From positions 62,001 to 126,000 of the forward strand of contig NC_057373.1 in assembly GCF_016906535.1 (NCBI RefSeq): DNA of 64,000 nucleotides, read 5' to 3'. Under the pieces are notes generated by a model. It ran no database searches. It was not told where the DNA came from and worked only from the letters and a program-made list of their open reading frames with translations. Made by a program: the position numbers and the translations under genes. Below are positions 54,641 to 64,000 of the stretch, piece by piece. Positions within the stretch are counted from its first letter, which is position 1. Every line of letters begins with the position of its first letter. Source of the DNA: Rhizoctonia solani. Its lineage: Eukaryota; Basidiomycota; Agaricomycetes; Cantharellales; Ceratobasidiaceae.

Positions 54641-56303
54641 TCAGTAGTCCTCATCGCTCAATCGCCCGCCGTCGTCAGACTCCTCCAGCAGGCGCAGTGG
54701 CGATTCGCTTCTACAGGAGCGCTTCTTACTCCCCAAGGTTCCACCCGCTTGCCGCTGGTTCTCCTCGATTGCCGCAACTGTTTGGGCCTCAGCAGCCGCT
54801 GCTGCAGCACCGCGAGTGCGTAGGTTGTACCGCGAGCGCGAGGTGCTGGGATCGCCGCACGAACGGCGAGCGCGAGGCCCACGACGCCGGGAGGTTGGGG
54901 GCTGGTCTGCGGGGGGATGGATAGGCTCCGAGTCGGGAGGCGGGTGCAAGAGCCGGAGTGTAGGTAGCTCCGGGGGGTGTTCACGCTGGAGCCGAGGGGA
55001 AGCTGGTGGCGGGGGCGATTGCTGGGGAGGGTTTTGAGGTTGGGGCGCCTCATGCTCTGGCCCTGGCTCTGGTTGAGGCAGAGGGGTTGGTTCTCGCAGG
55101 GGGGATGCTGCAAGGAAGAGGGGAGAGGGCGGTGGGGGTGACTTCAGGGTCAGCTGTGGAGACGGAGTCTCCAAAGGTGGAGGTGGAGGGGGACCATGAC
55201 CTTGAGCACTGTCCTCCGCTTGTGCACCAAATGGAGGCGATATTTAGTAATCAATGTGAATGTGTCATTCAATTGACCTACCTTTGACATTCGAGTGTCT
55301 CTGCTTCATGCGTTTCGTCTTGTAGCATCGATGGTTGTTGAACTTTGCCTGGACGAGCCACTCGGTGCCCCACCCGTTTTGAAAGACTCCGAGCTCGGGA
55401 GCCTCCTTGAGAATCTGACCCCCAGTCAACCATAGGGTCAAGTTTTCACGTAATGAATATAACACGTACCAATGCGTACAAGATACCAAGCTTGGTCTTG
55501 TCCTGATTCGACCACGAGTTACCATAGTCTAACCCAACCCGCGTCATAAGCTCACGTATGATGTTCTATAAGTTTAAAGAGAGTAAATAGTATATTGAAC
55601 CGGGGGAAGACACATCTTCCACACTTACGCTTATCTCCAGCCAACGAGCCAGGTTGCCACCGAGTCCGGCATCGTTTTGTATGTCGCCAATGTTCGCACT
55701 GGTCTTAGACTTCGGGAGCGGCACAAAACGGCGGGGAGCTGGGTCGTCAGAAGGCGATGGGTGAGTATGCGATGGCGGGCAAGTGGGGGGGATAGTCGAG
55801 GGCAGGTTCCCCAAGGGAAACAGGAGCAGCGCTGGAGGGACGAGGAACGCTACTTCGAGAGCGCGAACCAGACGCTCCCGGGGTGGCACCGTGGGTAAGC
55901 TGGTCATTACGTCCAAAAATTGCTCGCAAATGCGCGAGTTCTTGAGACATTGCCTCATTGGCACCTAATAATTAATTAGCAGCGTAATCTATTGGTCTGG
56001 CGTGAATATATATTAGATATACGCACGACACATGGCAGCCCAATCGTTCTCAGATGGCTCCCGAGAACCCAAACCAGCGTCGTTGCCGGTCTCGTCATCG
56101 TCATCGTCTCCGTTGTCGTCAGAAGGTGGCCAATCAATGGCCTGGAGAGTGTCGAAGGGGTCTGGGGCGTTACGGGTGGTACGCTGCTCAGCGCGGCGCG
56201 CCCTCTTGACGTTGTGTCTCGCGATCGAGCGTTCTAGGGCTCGACGGCGCGAATCCTGGTTGTTGGAGGCCCTGCCCTTGCCCTTCCATGGAGATGGAGC
56301 CAT
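54641..56303 (-). CDS. CACTA accessory protein gene, function unknown
   Basis: Five minus-strand exons are supported by GT-AG sites and continuous frame: 56303-56027, 55964-55629, 55565-55471, 55414-55280, 55218-54641. The start MAPSPWKGKGRAS is followed by a basic segment (RALERSIARHNVKRARRAEQ) and an acidic run (DDNGDDDDDETG). Then come MSQELAHLRAIFGRNDQ, SANIGDIQNDAGLGGNLARWLEI, RELMTRVGLDYGNSW, FQNGWGTEWLVQAKFNNH, a long Pro-rich tail and the end LSDEDY. A 7-base C run in exon 2 (55785-55791) holds one base too many for a continuous frame. CACTA elements usually carry a second DNA-binding gene of TnpA type; whether this is its counterpart is inference. I do not recognise the family. Confidence 0.6.
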
Positions 56304-57378
56304 TGGAGTTGGAGGGATAGTCAAAATAGTCAAGGGTAGGAGGTCGGGTTGCCGAGTGTAGTTGTAAAATAATCAAATTATTAGCAGTTTTTCGTTCGCG
56401 TAGTGCTGGCTACCGGGGGTTCAGATCAAGAGGGACTTGATGTGCAAAGGCGTTGGGCGGCCAAAAAGGGGCTGTATAAATACCTCGAGACCGAGGCATT
56501 GTGGTGGTGGTGGCTTACTAGGATTTCGCTTGCGAATTCTACTTATGCTCACTTGGTAATTGTGTTTCATCCTTATCCGACTCGGAGCTCCACCGGTGTT
56601 CACCTTGCCCCGGTCAGCCGCGCCATACACAGCCAATTACCAATCAGTACGTTTCTCCTTGGTTATTTACTTTTTGGGCTTAATATGTATCTATATTAGG
56701 TACGTGTCTCTTATTTGTCATATCAATGCTTCGCGATCTTCAACCTGATCGACACCAATCAAACAGGCTCCTTCTCTCAGTCACCGACATGCCCGATACC
56801 CCCCTACTTAAGTTGCTCACTTATATTCTGCTTGTTATGTTTCTATCCGTTGTTTACTTAACTGCGACGCGTGTGTTTTTGGCTTGCTGCTTGCACGTTA
56901 AACCCGTCCCCTTGCCGCCGTTATATTATTGGCATTTTCTGTTGTTTGCGTGGATGGAGAAGCAAAGCCAAGGAAACTGAAGTCGATGAGGTACGTAGCC
57001 TTTTGCGGTTTATTGAAAGTAGGTCACTAACTATTTTTGTTGTCCGGTGGTCCCGTAGTTGCGGTTGTGGGGCGCACACGCCTCCGCACTCGCGTAATTT
57101 CTGGGTCTATTCGCTTATTCCCCAATTTGATGCACAGCACCTTCACGCCACAAAAGCCGCGTAATGTGGCCAGTAGGTAAGTTTCTGGTTTATTTCTTGC
57201 GGTATAAGTTCTCACAATGTACGTTGTAGTTATAGATTGCTCAACCAACTTTGAACACACTCTTTGCGGTTTGTTTTCACTATCCTCGTTGGATTAACAC
57301 AAGTTTACATTTTCTTTTTGCTCTTGTAAGTCCTTTTTTTGTATCGTCGTGTTCTTGCAACTGACTCTGCTCAGTACA
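56304..57378. other. Divergent promoter region of the CACTA genes
   Basis: About 1.1 kb between the divergent accessory gene and transposase gene. No ORF with recognisable content. It probably holds both promoters. Confidence 0.45.
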
Positions 57379-60300
57379 ATGGCTGGGACTCGATGGAGGT
57401 GCCCCGAATGTCACGAAATGCGGGCGCCCAAGACCTATCGGCGACACCAAAAGTATGGTTGCCCATCTCTTCGGAGAAGGGCCTCGAAACTTCGCACCGC
57501 GGCCGAGGCAACACTCACCAGGCTACGACGACTTGGGTTGGTTGCCCGCTCCCCACCACCACATTGCCCATCGCCACACTTTAACCGACGACACCCTCCC
57601 AATGTCCCGCCTCCCCCTGCATTTTGCGAACTCCTTCAATCACCTGCACTGCCCGTTGTTGATCACGCAATGGGAGAACCTGGGTTTGACCCCAACTTCC
57701 GATTCGTCACCCCTGGGGCTGGCCCTGGGCCCTCCAGTCGAGAGCAGTCCCCTCGATTTGCCCCATACAACCCCGCTGAGGAGGAGGAGGAGGAGGAGGA
57801 GGAGGACCCACTGGCCGCCTTACCTTGGATGCACGGCATTGCGCCACACGACTACTACGAGTTAATTGTACAGGAGGAGTTGTTACGCAAAGGGGGTAAG
57901 TAATTGATTTTTTCTTCGATATTAATGCTAATAAATCCAATTCAGGTTTACGGCTACCAGATTACCACCGACTGACGGTCCAGGCATTCAACTACAAGGT
58001 TGATACCGACATCAGTGGGCGCGCGTACAGCAAACTGCCGCGCGCTTTCCCCGACCACCTCGCCAACTTGCCCATGGAACCCAAGCTTCAGAGGCAGATA
58101 GACAAGATATCAGCCTTTGGTGCGAGGGCAATCCACTGCTGCATCAACTCATGCATCGCATACACTGGTGTATACCAGCGGCTTGAGTTGTGCCCATGGT
58201 GTGGTGAAGCACGGTACACAGCACACCGCAAGAACCCTGTTCGCCGTGTCCCGCGGCGAACTTTCCACTACCTCCCCCTTATCCCACGTCTGATAAACCT
58301 TTTCCGCAGCCCTCCTATGGCCGAGTTGCTCCAATATCGATCGCGGCGGCGGCCCGAACCCAACACCCTCTCCGACATCTTTGATGGCCGCTATTACCTT
58401 CAACTCCTTCAGGAGTTTGTATATTTGGGTGGTACACGACTGGGTCATCGATTCTTCTCAAGCAATACCGACATGACCCTTGGGCTCTCTACTGATGGCG
58501 TAGGCCCCTTCAAGACGCGGAAGCAGCAATGCTGGCCACTAATCATTATCAATTATAACCTCCCACCCTCAATTCGAACGCGTCTTGAGAACATTTTGTG
58601 TCTTGGCGTGATTCCCGGCCCACGGACCCCAAAGGAACTTGACACATTCCTCGAGCCTTTCATCGATGAGCTTGAGGAACTTGCACGTGGAGTGCCAGCA
58701 TTTAATGCAGCCAATCGTCATCCCTTTGTGCTCCGTGCCTACCTCATTGCTGCGTTTGGTGATATGCCTGCAGTTGCCAAAATGATGGAGATGAAAGGTC
58801 CCAATGGCAAACTGCCCTGTCGAGCCTGTAAGATTCGCGGCGTACGTGCCAGACATGGGCCACACCCAAATACAAACTACATCCCCCTCTCACGACCATT
58901 CGATGACGAACCACATGCCACCCGACGCTATGATCCGCAGAACCTCCCCCTTCGAACACACACTGAATACCTTGAGGAAGCAATGTGGGTGGAGGAGGCT
59001 CAAAATGATGCTGAAGAGGGTCGGCGGTCCTTACGAACAGGCATCAATGGACTTGCCCCCCTTGCACGGGTGCCCGGCCTCTCATTCCCAGTCTCGTTTC
59101 CCCACGACTTTATGCACTTAATTTTTGAAAATATTATTCCCACTCTCTTTGACTTGTGGACGCGAAGCGGAAACTTTGAGGCATTTGGATCAGGGACTGA
59201 AGAATATCTGCTGCACCCAGACGTATGGACAACAATTGCTGAGGCCTGCCCTCTAGCCGGCAACAACATCCCATACACGTTTGGCTGTCGCGTACCCGAT
59301 CCAAAGAAAAAGCGTGCTGAACTTACTGCCGAAGCTCGGTTACTACTTGCCACTATGCTTGGTCCTGTGCTCCTGCGAGGCCGCTTTGTCCATCAAAAGT
59401 ATTATCGGCATTTTATTGAACTTGTCCGCCTCATTAATATGTGTATTGACTTTGAGATCACACCCAACGACATAGTTACCATTCGTGAAGGATTTGCAAA
59501 ATGGGTGAAAGACTACGAAAAGTAAGTTGATTTAATATGTACTTGATTTTGCCGGTGTAGCTAACATGTGTATTGGTGTATAGATACTACTACATGAATG
59601 ATCAAGCCCGCCTTTCTGCTTGTACCCTCCCACTCCACGCCCTCCTTCACATTGCCAACGACATTGAGGCCATGGGTCCTGTCTGGGCATACTGGGCCTT
59701 CCCAATGGAGCGCTTTTGTGGTGCACTTACACGTGCAAGCATGAGCCGCCGTTTCCCATACTCTAGCATCAACCGTCGTGTCCTCCAGCTTGCCCAGTTA
59801 TCACAAATTAAGTTGGTATATGGGCTTACAGAAGAACTTGAGCTTGATGAACGTCAGGAGAATATCAGGCATGGAGTCCAGTATGATCACTACCCTGACC
59901 TTGTCTTTATCAACCCATCAAAAACACTCCCCCTTCAACGCTCGTTACAGCTCAAGATTGCTAAATACCTTGGCCCTGTAATAGGTATCCCTGTAGAAGA
60001 CATGTCCAATGCACTAGCAAACCGGCCCTTGAAGGTGTGGGGTAGGATGCAGCGACTGGACAAGTCACTGGCTGAGGCTGTTGTTGGTGGTGACGTTATT
60101 CGGGGGGCTATGGTTGTGCCCAGTAATAAAACAATGCGCGATGCATCACATGTTTGGGTAAGTAGCATTTGGACTTGCAAGGCAATTGCTTACCCTACCT
60201 CTAACTTAGTTTCACTCAAAAATGTCTCGTTGGCGCTGGGACCGGCCTCATGCAGTTGAGTTCCCCAATGAGATACTCAGCTATGGTCAAACCGGGATGT

Positions 60301-60590
60301 TTGTTGTCATTGAGGCTGACTTAATTGCAAGCTTAAATGTGCCAAACCCCTGTACCCAAGTTCTTGCTGTGATTATGGCTTTCCCTCACCTGCGGTACCA
60401 TAATGATGCTGACCTTGTGGAGTACCGGCTCTCATCTGGCAACTATGCTGGTGCTGAGGTTGTTGATGCCACTAAAATTGACTGTCTCATTGGTCGTATA
60501 ACAACTGAGCACCAGGGCTCATTTGTTGTTGAACGTACATCTGTTGTTGGCCAAGTGGATATGCTTGATGTGACGGTTGAGATTGATTGA
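57379..60590 (+). CDS. Tnp2-type CACTA transposase, apparently intact
   Basis: Exons 57379-57895, 57946-59521, 59584-60157 and 60210-60590 give 1015 aa without stops. The N-terminal cysteine/histidine motif (WRCPECHEM...RRHQKYGC) suggests a zinc-binding DNA-recognition segment, followed by a disordered region with an E-run. The core has a second CxxC set (CCINSC, CPWCGEARY) and hallmarks of the Tnp2 / Transposase_21 family: LSTDGVGPFK, QCWPLIIINYNLPP, LGVIPGPRTPKELDTFLEPFIDELEEL, LRAYLIAAFGDMPA, GKLPCRACK, HDFMHLIFENIIP. The C-terminal part has MGPVWAYWAFPMERFCG. It would cut at CACTG ends and duplicate three bases. An uninterrupted frame over four exons implies recent activity. ATG 57379 is chosen as the first ATG before the zinc motif. 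Confidence 0.9.
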
Positions 60591-60935
60591 CCATTTACAC
60601 AATGGCAAGTCTATTTCATGTTCTATGATACTGATTCGGATTTTGGAATGTTCTCTTTACGTCCTTATTTGTATCATAACATACTTAAAAAAGTCGCAAA
60701 CTTGATTCATACTAACTTTCAATACGTGTTTAAATTGGCGATTTTTGGGATTTCAGTCAGCCTTGGATCTCAGTATTTCATGTGCTGACTTTCAGTACGT
60801 ACTGAATTTCAGTTTAAGGATCAATCCCTGGTAGATAGTGCTGGTTGAAAATCATCCTTAAATTCCGGATGAGGACATCATACAGAGATAATGAAGTGCA
60901 CATGAAGCCCATTCTAAGAATCGTATTTTACAGTG
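60591..60935. repeat. CACTA right subterminal region and terminus
   Basis: Non-coding, with TTTCAGTACGTACTGAATTTCAG near 60798 and related words, mirroring the left end. The element ends TTTTACAGTG at 60935; the next base begins a truncated host gene. Confidence 0.65.
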
Positions 60936-62002
60936 ACGACTTCTGGCCATATTCGGTCATGCGTAGGCGACATGGGTGCATACCAAAGAGTCAAGGTTAA
61001 CTGGAATTCATCAGGACAAATCGCCAATCGTATGCAAATATTTTCCGTTAAAGACTTGGAGCCAGTCGAGGCCTTCAACGCTCTGAAAAAGCTCCGACAA
61101 GAGAGTATTGGGAGAGAAGAGCTGGAATCAGATCAGGTTCTCGTTAGAGCTGCCAAAACATCAGGTATGACCGCGATTCAGAGCTCAGCGTACCAATATC
61201 GACTCATATTTTCAGGCGGACGACTGGCACATTTAAACCGGTTGGCCCGATCGAGGGATATTAATCATACAGTACAGAATTTAAAGAACAATGAAAAATC
61301 CTGGCTATTGTCAAACTTTGGGTTGATTCCCGACTGTGATGATGATGTCGAAGAAGAGGTGCGTGGTATATTCATCAAAGTTTGGAGCAGTATAAGAAAT
61401 GTGATTTCTAGGCAAAATGGGCAAGCTGCACGTGGTTATTGCTTCAAGAGTTCGTACGTCGCCGGGTTGAGATGGAGAAACGACTTGATCTCGAAAGCTC
61501 TGAGAGTGGAGGCCCCGCCAACGTTGATCATATACCCGTTCCAAGTATCCCGTATTTCGAATGCCGACGAATCATGACACGGGGAGACTTTTTAGCTCGT
61601 ACGTCCAGAATGTATCCGGGAGATATGCCTCACAACTTTGGTTCTATAGGGTTAGACCAGATGAATATTATCTCCATTGATGTCAGTACACCCCAAACCT
61701 CCTTTTTACATGGCTCAAGACTTTCTGAATAGGTACATTACCAAGTTCGGCTAGACTCTATGCTCACACTTGAAGCGGCCCGCGAAGTCGTGTCCGAACC
61801 TGAATTTGAGCCTATGCTAAAAGGCGTACTCACTCGCGTGGATGAGCTTGAAAGCTTGGGGAGGACCCGCGAGCTCACGGTAAGGTTGATCACTAATGCA
61901 TAAGAATTTCTTTGACTTGATATCCTATGGTAGTTCAAGGATGTTAAACCTGGAGATCGTATCAAAGTGGTGATAGATAAAACTGGTAGAATTGATAAAT
62001 GA
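60936..62002 (+). pseudogene. 5'-truncated conserved gene, possibly an AAA-type ATPase C-terminus
   Basis: Five exons: 60936-61164, 61216-61358, 61412-61681, 61733-61879, 61934-62002, joined in frame and ending LTFKDVKPGDRIKVVIDKTGRIDK. Internal motifs: FSVKDLEPVEAFNALKKLR, GGRLAHLNRLA, EKSWLLSNFGLIPDCDDDVEEE, SCTWLLLQEFVRRR, VPSIPYFECRRIMTRGDFL, LEAAREVV. The pattern resembles the C-terminal part of conserved fungal P-loop ATPase-like proteins, from memory and unverified. No Walker A or B motif is present here. The reading frame begins exactly at the CACTA terminus, so the N-terminal half is missing. First intron of 51 nt also reads open. Codons are otherwise undamaged, so truncation is probably recent. 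Confidence 0.6.
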
Positions 62003-63498
62003 CGGTAAACATAGAACTAGTCTCGTTGCAACTTCGGAGTAGCGTTTCCATCTCGATCTATCACCGTGACTGTATTAATATGAACCACTGAATAATCCAT
62101 CCGAGTACCTATACATGCGTTGCAATAGTGTTGGAATTTCGATATCTCACATACACCAGACCAATTACCTGTTACGGATTTGGTATGCCATATACGGATG
62201 GTCGCGTGTCTTTTCTCTCCTTAGTTTTGCGCGAAAGTAGTACGTGCTAAGATGCGCTTGTTCAGCTCCCCTAGTCACCTTAAAAAGAAGCTATTACTGC
62301 ATTGCCAAAACAAAAATCGTAAGGTGAGTGGTAAGCCGTAACCCAACATGAATTCAGTCTGACATCAACTACTGAATTAATCCTGGGGCGTGAAACACTG
62401 AGAATATACTTAGAACAACGTTGCATGGGATAAGGCACGAAATTTAGATATATAATATATGAAGGGGATGAACGCCATATTGGATAAATCATATCGTCCG
62501 GTCGACTGAGATCAGAGAACGTGCACGTTTACTGAAATTAGTTAGTAATAAGTAGCAAACTTATTCACAAAAAAGACTAAAGTAAGAGTATTTGACAATC
62601 TGACTCGTTAATCGCACGTGTAGCGTGTAGGTCGTTAAATATAGCATTTCACACCTTTGTCATCACCGTGACCAAAATGCTCATTATATTTGATACTACC
62701 ATCATGTGTAACTACCTATGACGCACCCAATGTATCTCTAGAGAACGTGACAGGTCACATATGGGAACATAACAATACTTTTAAAGCGCATACACACGCA
62801 CTTTGTGACCGACCCGTTGGAGGGTATCGATACGTTGATTTACCAACGTTTGCAATTGAAACTAGTCTGGTAAACCTTTGGTTGTTTTTGGGTGCCTGCA
62901 CGGAATCATAATACCTGGGAGGGTAGTAAATAAACTGTATGTTTTGTCTGGTGAGGCGTTACGTTGGCGCTGGTGTTACCCTTGAGCAAATCTCACTAAG
63001 TCTAAATTTGGGTTCTAACGCGGTACGGGCATCGAGGTCCACCGCAACCAGGGGAAGTGTTTGAGAACATCACGTGGACAACTGGTAGTTCCAGATCCCA
63101 ACACAAAGCTCGGCATGAACAGTCTCTCACTCGACTCGTACCCCATCACCTGGATTTTGATGATACTACAATATCAATGTCCTACTTGGTAAAAGATAGC
63201 GCTAGCTGTCCTCAGTGTAGAAATAGGTAAGGCAGTTTATTCCGGTTGTCTTAGTTGTGTTTTCACATCGACTAGCACAAATGCCGAGTGTCGGTGCGTT
63301 CAACTGGATAGTAAAAGCATGAAAACACTTGAGATAGGAAAGAACAATTCGCGGTTGGGACATATAGAATCATCGCGTGATTGTGAAGATAATTCTGAAT
63401 CCCCAATTCAACACTCTGCAACCTTTTATAGTGATGCTTCGCCCATTCAATCGGTAAGCTCGGCGATCGCGATCGGGCTATTGAAGCTGATTTGATTC
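62003..63498. other. 1.5-kb intergenic upstream of copy J
   Basis: AT-rich; short frames only. No zinc-finger exon was found, and TGA TTC immediately precedes the copy J ATG. Confidence 0.45.
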
Positions 63499-64000
63499 AT
63501 GGACCCACTCAAAACCACCAACAACCTTGCCCAGACGGGAAACTCCGTAGGTTCCTTGATACTCCTACCCGATTATACATACTCGGATTTTCATAATTCT
63601 TATCAACTGCCTCTTCGACAAATAGTTGCTCGACAACTCCCAACTCCGGCCTCTGACTGCCATCACTTTATTGCATCTCAAGAACATGCCGCTGGGAAGG
63701 ACTTGTCCTCTGGGAGATCGGACTGTCTAGAATCACTGTTGAGCCTTGCCCATCCGGGCGATCAGTCCTATCAACAAAACGTTAGGATGCCTCGGAGTAC
63801 TGGGCGAATGCGAATGCTACCGGGGCTGGAAGATAATGGTTCCGAGGATCTTGATAACCTGGGAAATGTATACAATGTGCTGGCTAGCTCCTTGCCACTG
63901 GATCGAACCGTCGAGAGCAACGGGTTGCCGTTCATTTTACAGGCGCGTAGGTAACTTTTCCTTTATGTGATCCTTCGAGATCTTATTTTCACAGACGCCA
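63499..64000 (+). CDS. Copy J: finger-less array regulator, continues past the window
   Basis: Exon 1 runs from ATG 63499 (MDPLKTTNNLAQ) to about 63948, followed by a GTAGGT donor and an acceptor TTTTCACAG. Exon 2 starts at 63995 with ACGCCA, exactly the family's phase-1 junction. TGA TTC lies just before the ATG, so no zinc cluster is attached. The Ser/Leu-rich linker has DCLESLLSLAHPG in place of the GQASL motif, then NVYNVLASSLPLDRTVESNGLPFILQ, a clear match to siblings. The rest of the gene lies beyond 64000, so its integrity is unknown. It shows the array extends past the CACTA element. Confidence 0.78.

Larger units (their letters stand above)
53945..60935. mobile_element. CACTA (En/Spm) DNA transposon, about 7 kb
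   Basis: The left end begins CACTGTATGATACTGA; the right end, read inward, begins CACTGTAAAATACGA, an imperfect inverted repeat of about 15-17 bases. Both ends carry clusters of TTTCAGTACGT / TACTGAAA words, the subterminal repeats typical of CACTA elements. The interior holds an intact Tnp2-type transposase on the plus strand and a second gene on the minus strand, the usual two-gene plan. Flanking triplets (TCA left, ACG right) do not match, and the flanks are two different truncated genes, so the element marks a rearrangement junction or its ends have been exchanged. Confidence 0.82.

Noticed and set aside
53945..60935. Target duplication of the CACTA element
   Set aside because: Left TCA and right ACG do not match, so no duplication is claimed despite good termini.

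Overview
The window is nuclear DNA from a filamentous fungus, most likely a mushroom-class basidiomycete of the Ceratobasidiaceae / Rhizoctonia type. That placement is inferred from short introns of about 45-90 nt, Zn(II)2Cys6 regulators, chromodomain Ty3/gypsy elements and a Tnp2-type CACTA transposon; nothing in the window names the species. No rRNA gene, credible tRNA or CRISPR array was seen.

The backbone is a same-strand (+) array of ten related genes, called copies A to J, with one extra orphan zinc-finger relic. Their order is A (1-1580, 5' cut by the window), B (28365-30565), relic (31319-31460), C (31908-34058), D (36032-38486), E (39879-42028), F (44254-45980), G (46798-49065), H (49809-51926), I (52328-53855, 3' truncated) and J (63499 to the edge). 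They share exon order, intron phases and a terminal-but-one exon of exactly 126 nt. Full copies encode an N-terminal Zn(II)2Cys6 finger, a disordered linker with two conserved short motifs, and a long helical regulatory domain. B and E read through intact with a finger. F reads through intact without one, and G, H and J also lack one. A, C, D, G, H and I carry stops, frameshifts or truncations.

The interval 4.6-26.5 kb between A and B is a nest of LTR retrotransposons. Gypsy-1 (4611-18255, TSD TTAGG) is split by a complete opposite-strand relative, Gypsy-2 (8687-15074), and by two solo LTRs, each with an exact 5-bp target duplication. Gypsy-3 (19091-25494) is young: its LTRs are nearly identical, and only two in-frame TGA codons interrupt gag and pol. 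It lies between inverted LTRs of its own family. All three elements carry the same GGGAAAA slippery heptamer at the gag-pol junction.

The interval 53.9-60.9 kb is a CACTA (En/Spm) DNA transposon with an apparently intact 1015-aa four-exon transposase and a divergent five-exon accessory gene. It sits between truncated copy I and a 5'-truncated conserved gene (60936-62002). Two 220-bp MITEs near 34.4 and 35.2 kb look like its non-autonomous relatives. Within the array, copy D has also been hit by a different MITE and by a solo LTR. Overall this is a fast-evolving, transposon-rich locus where a regulator family duplicates, loses DNA-binding domains and decays.
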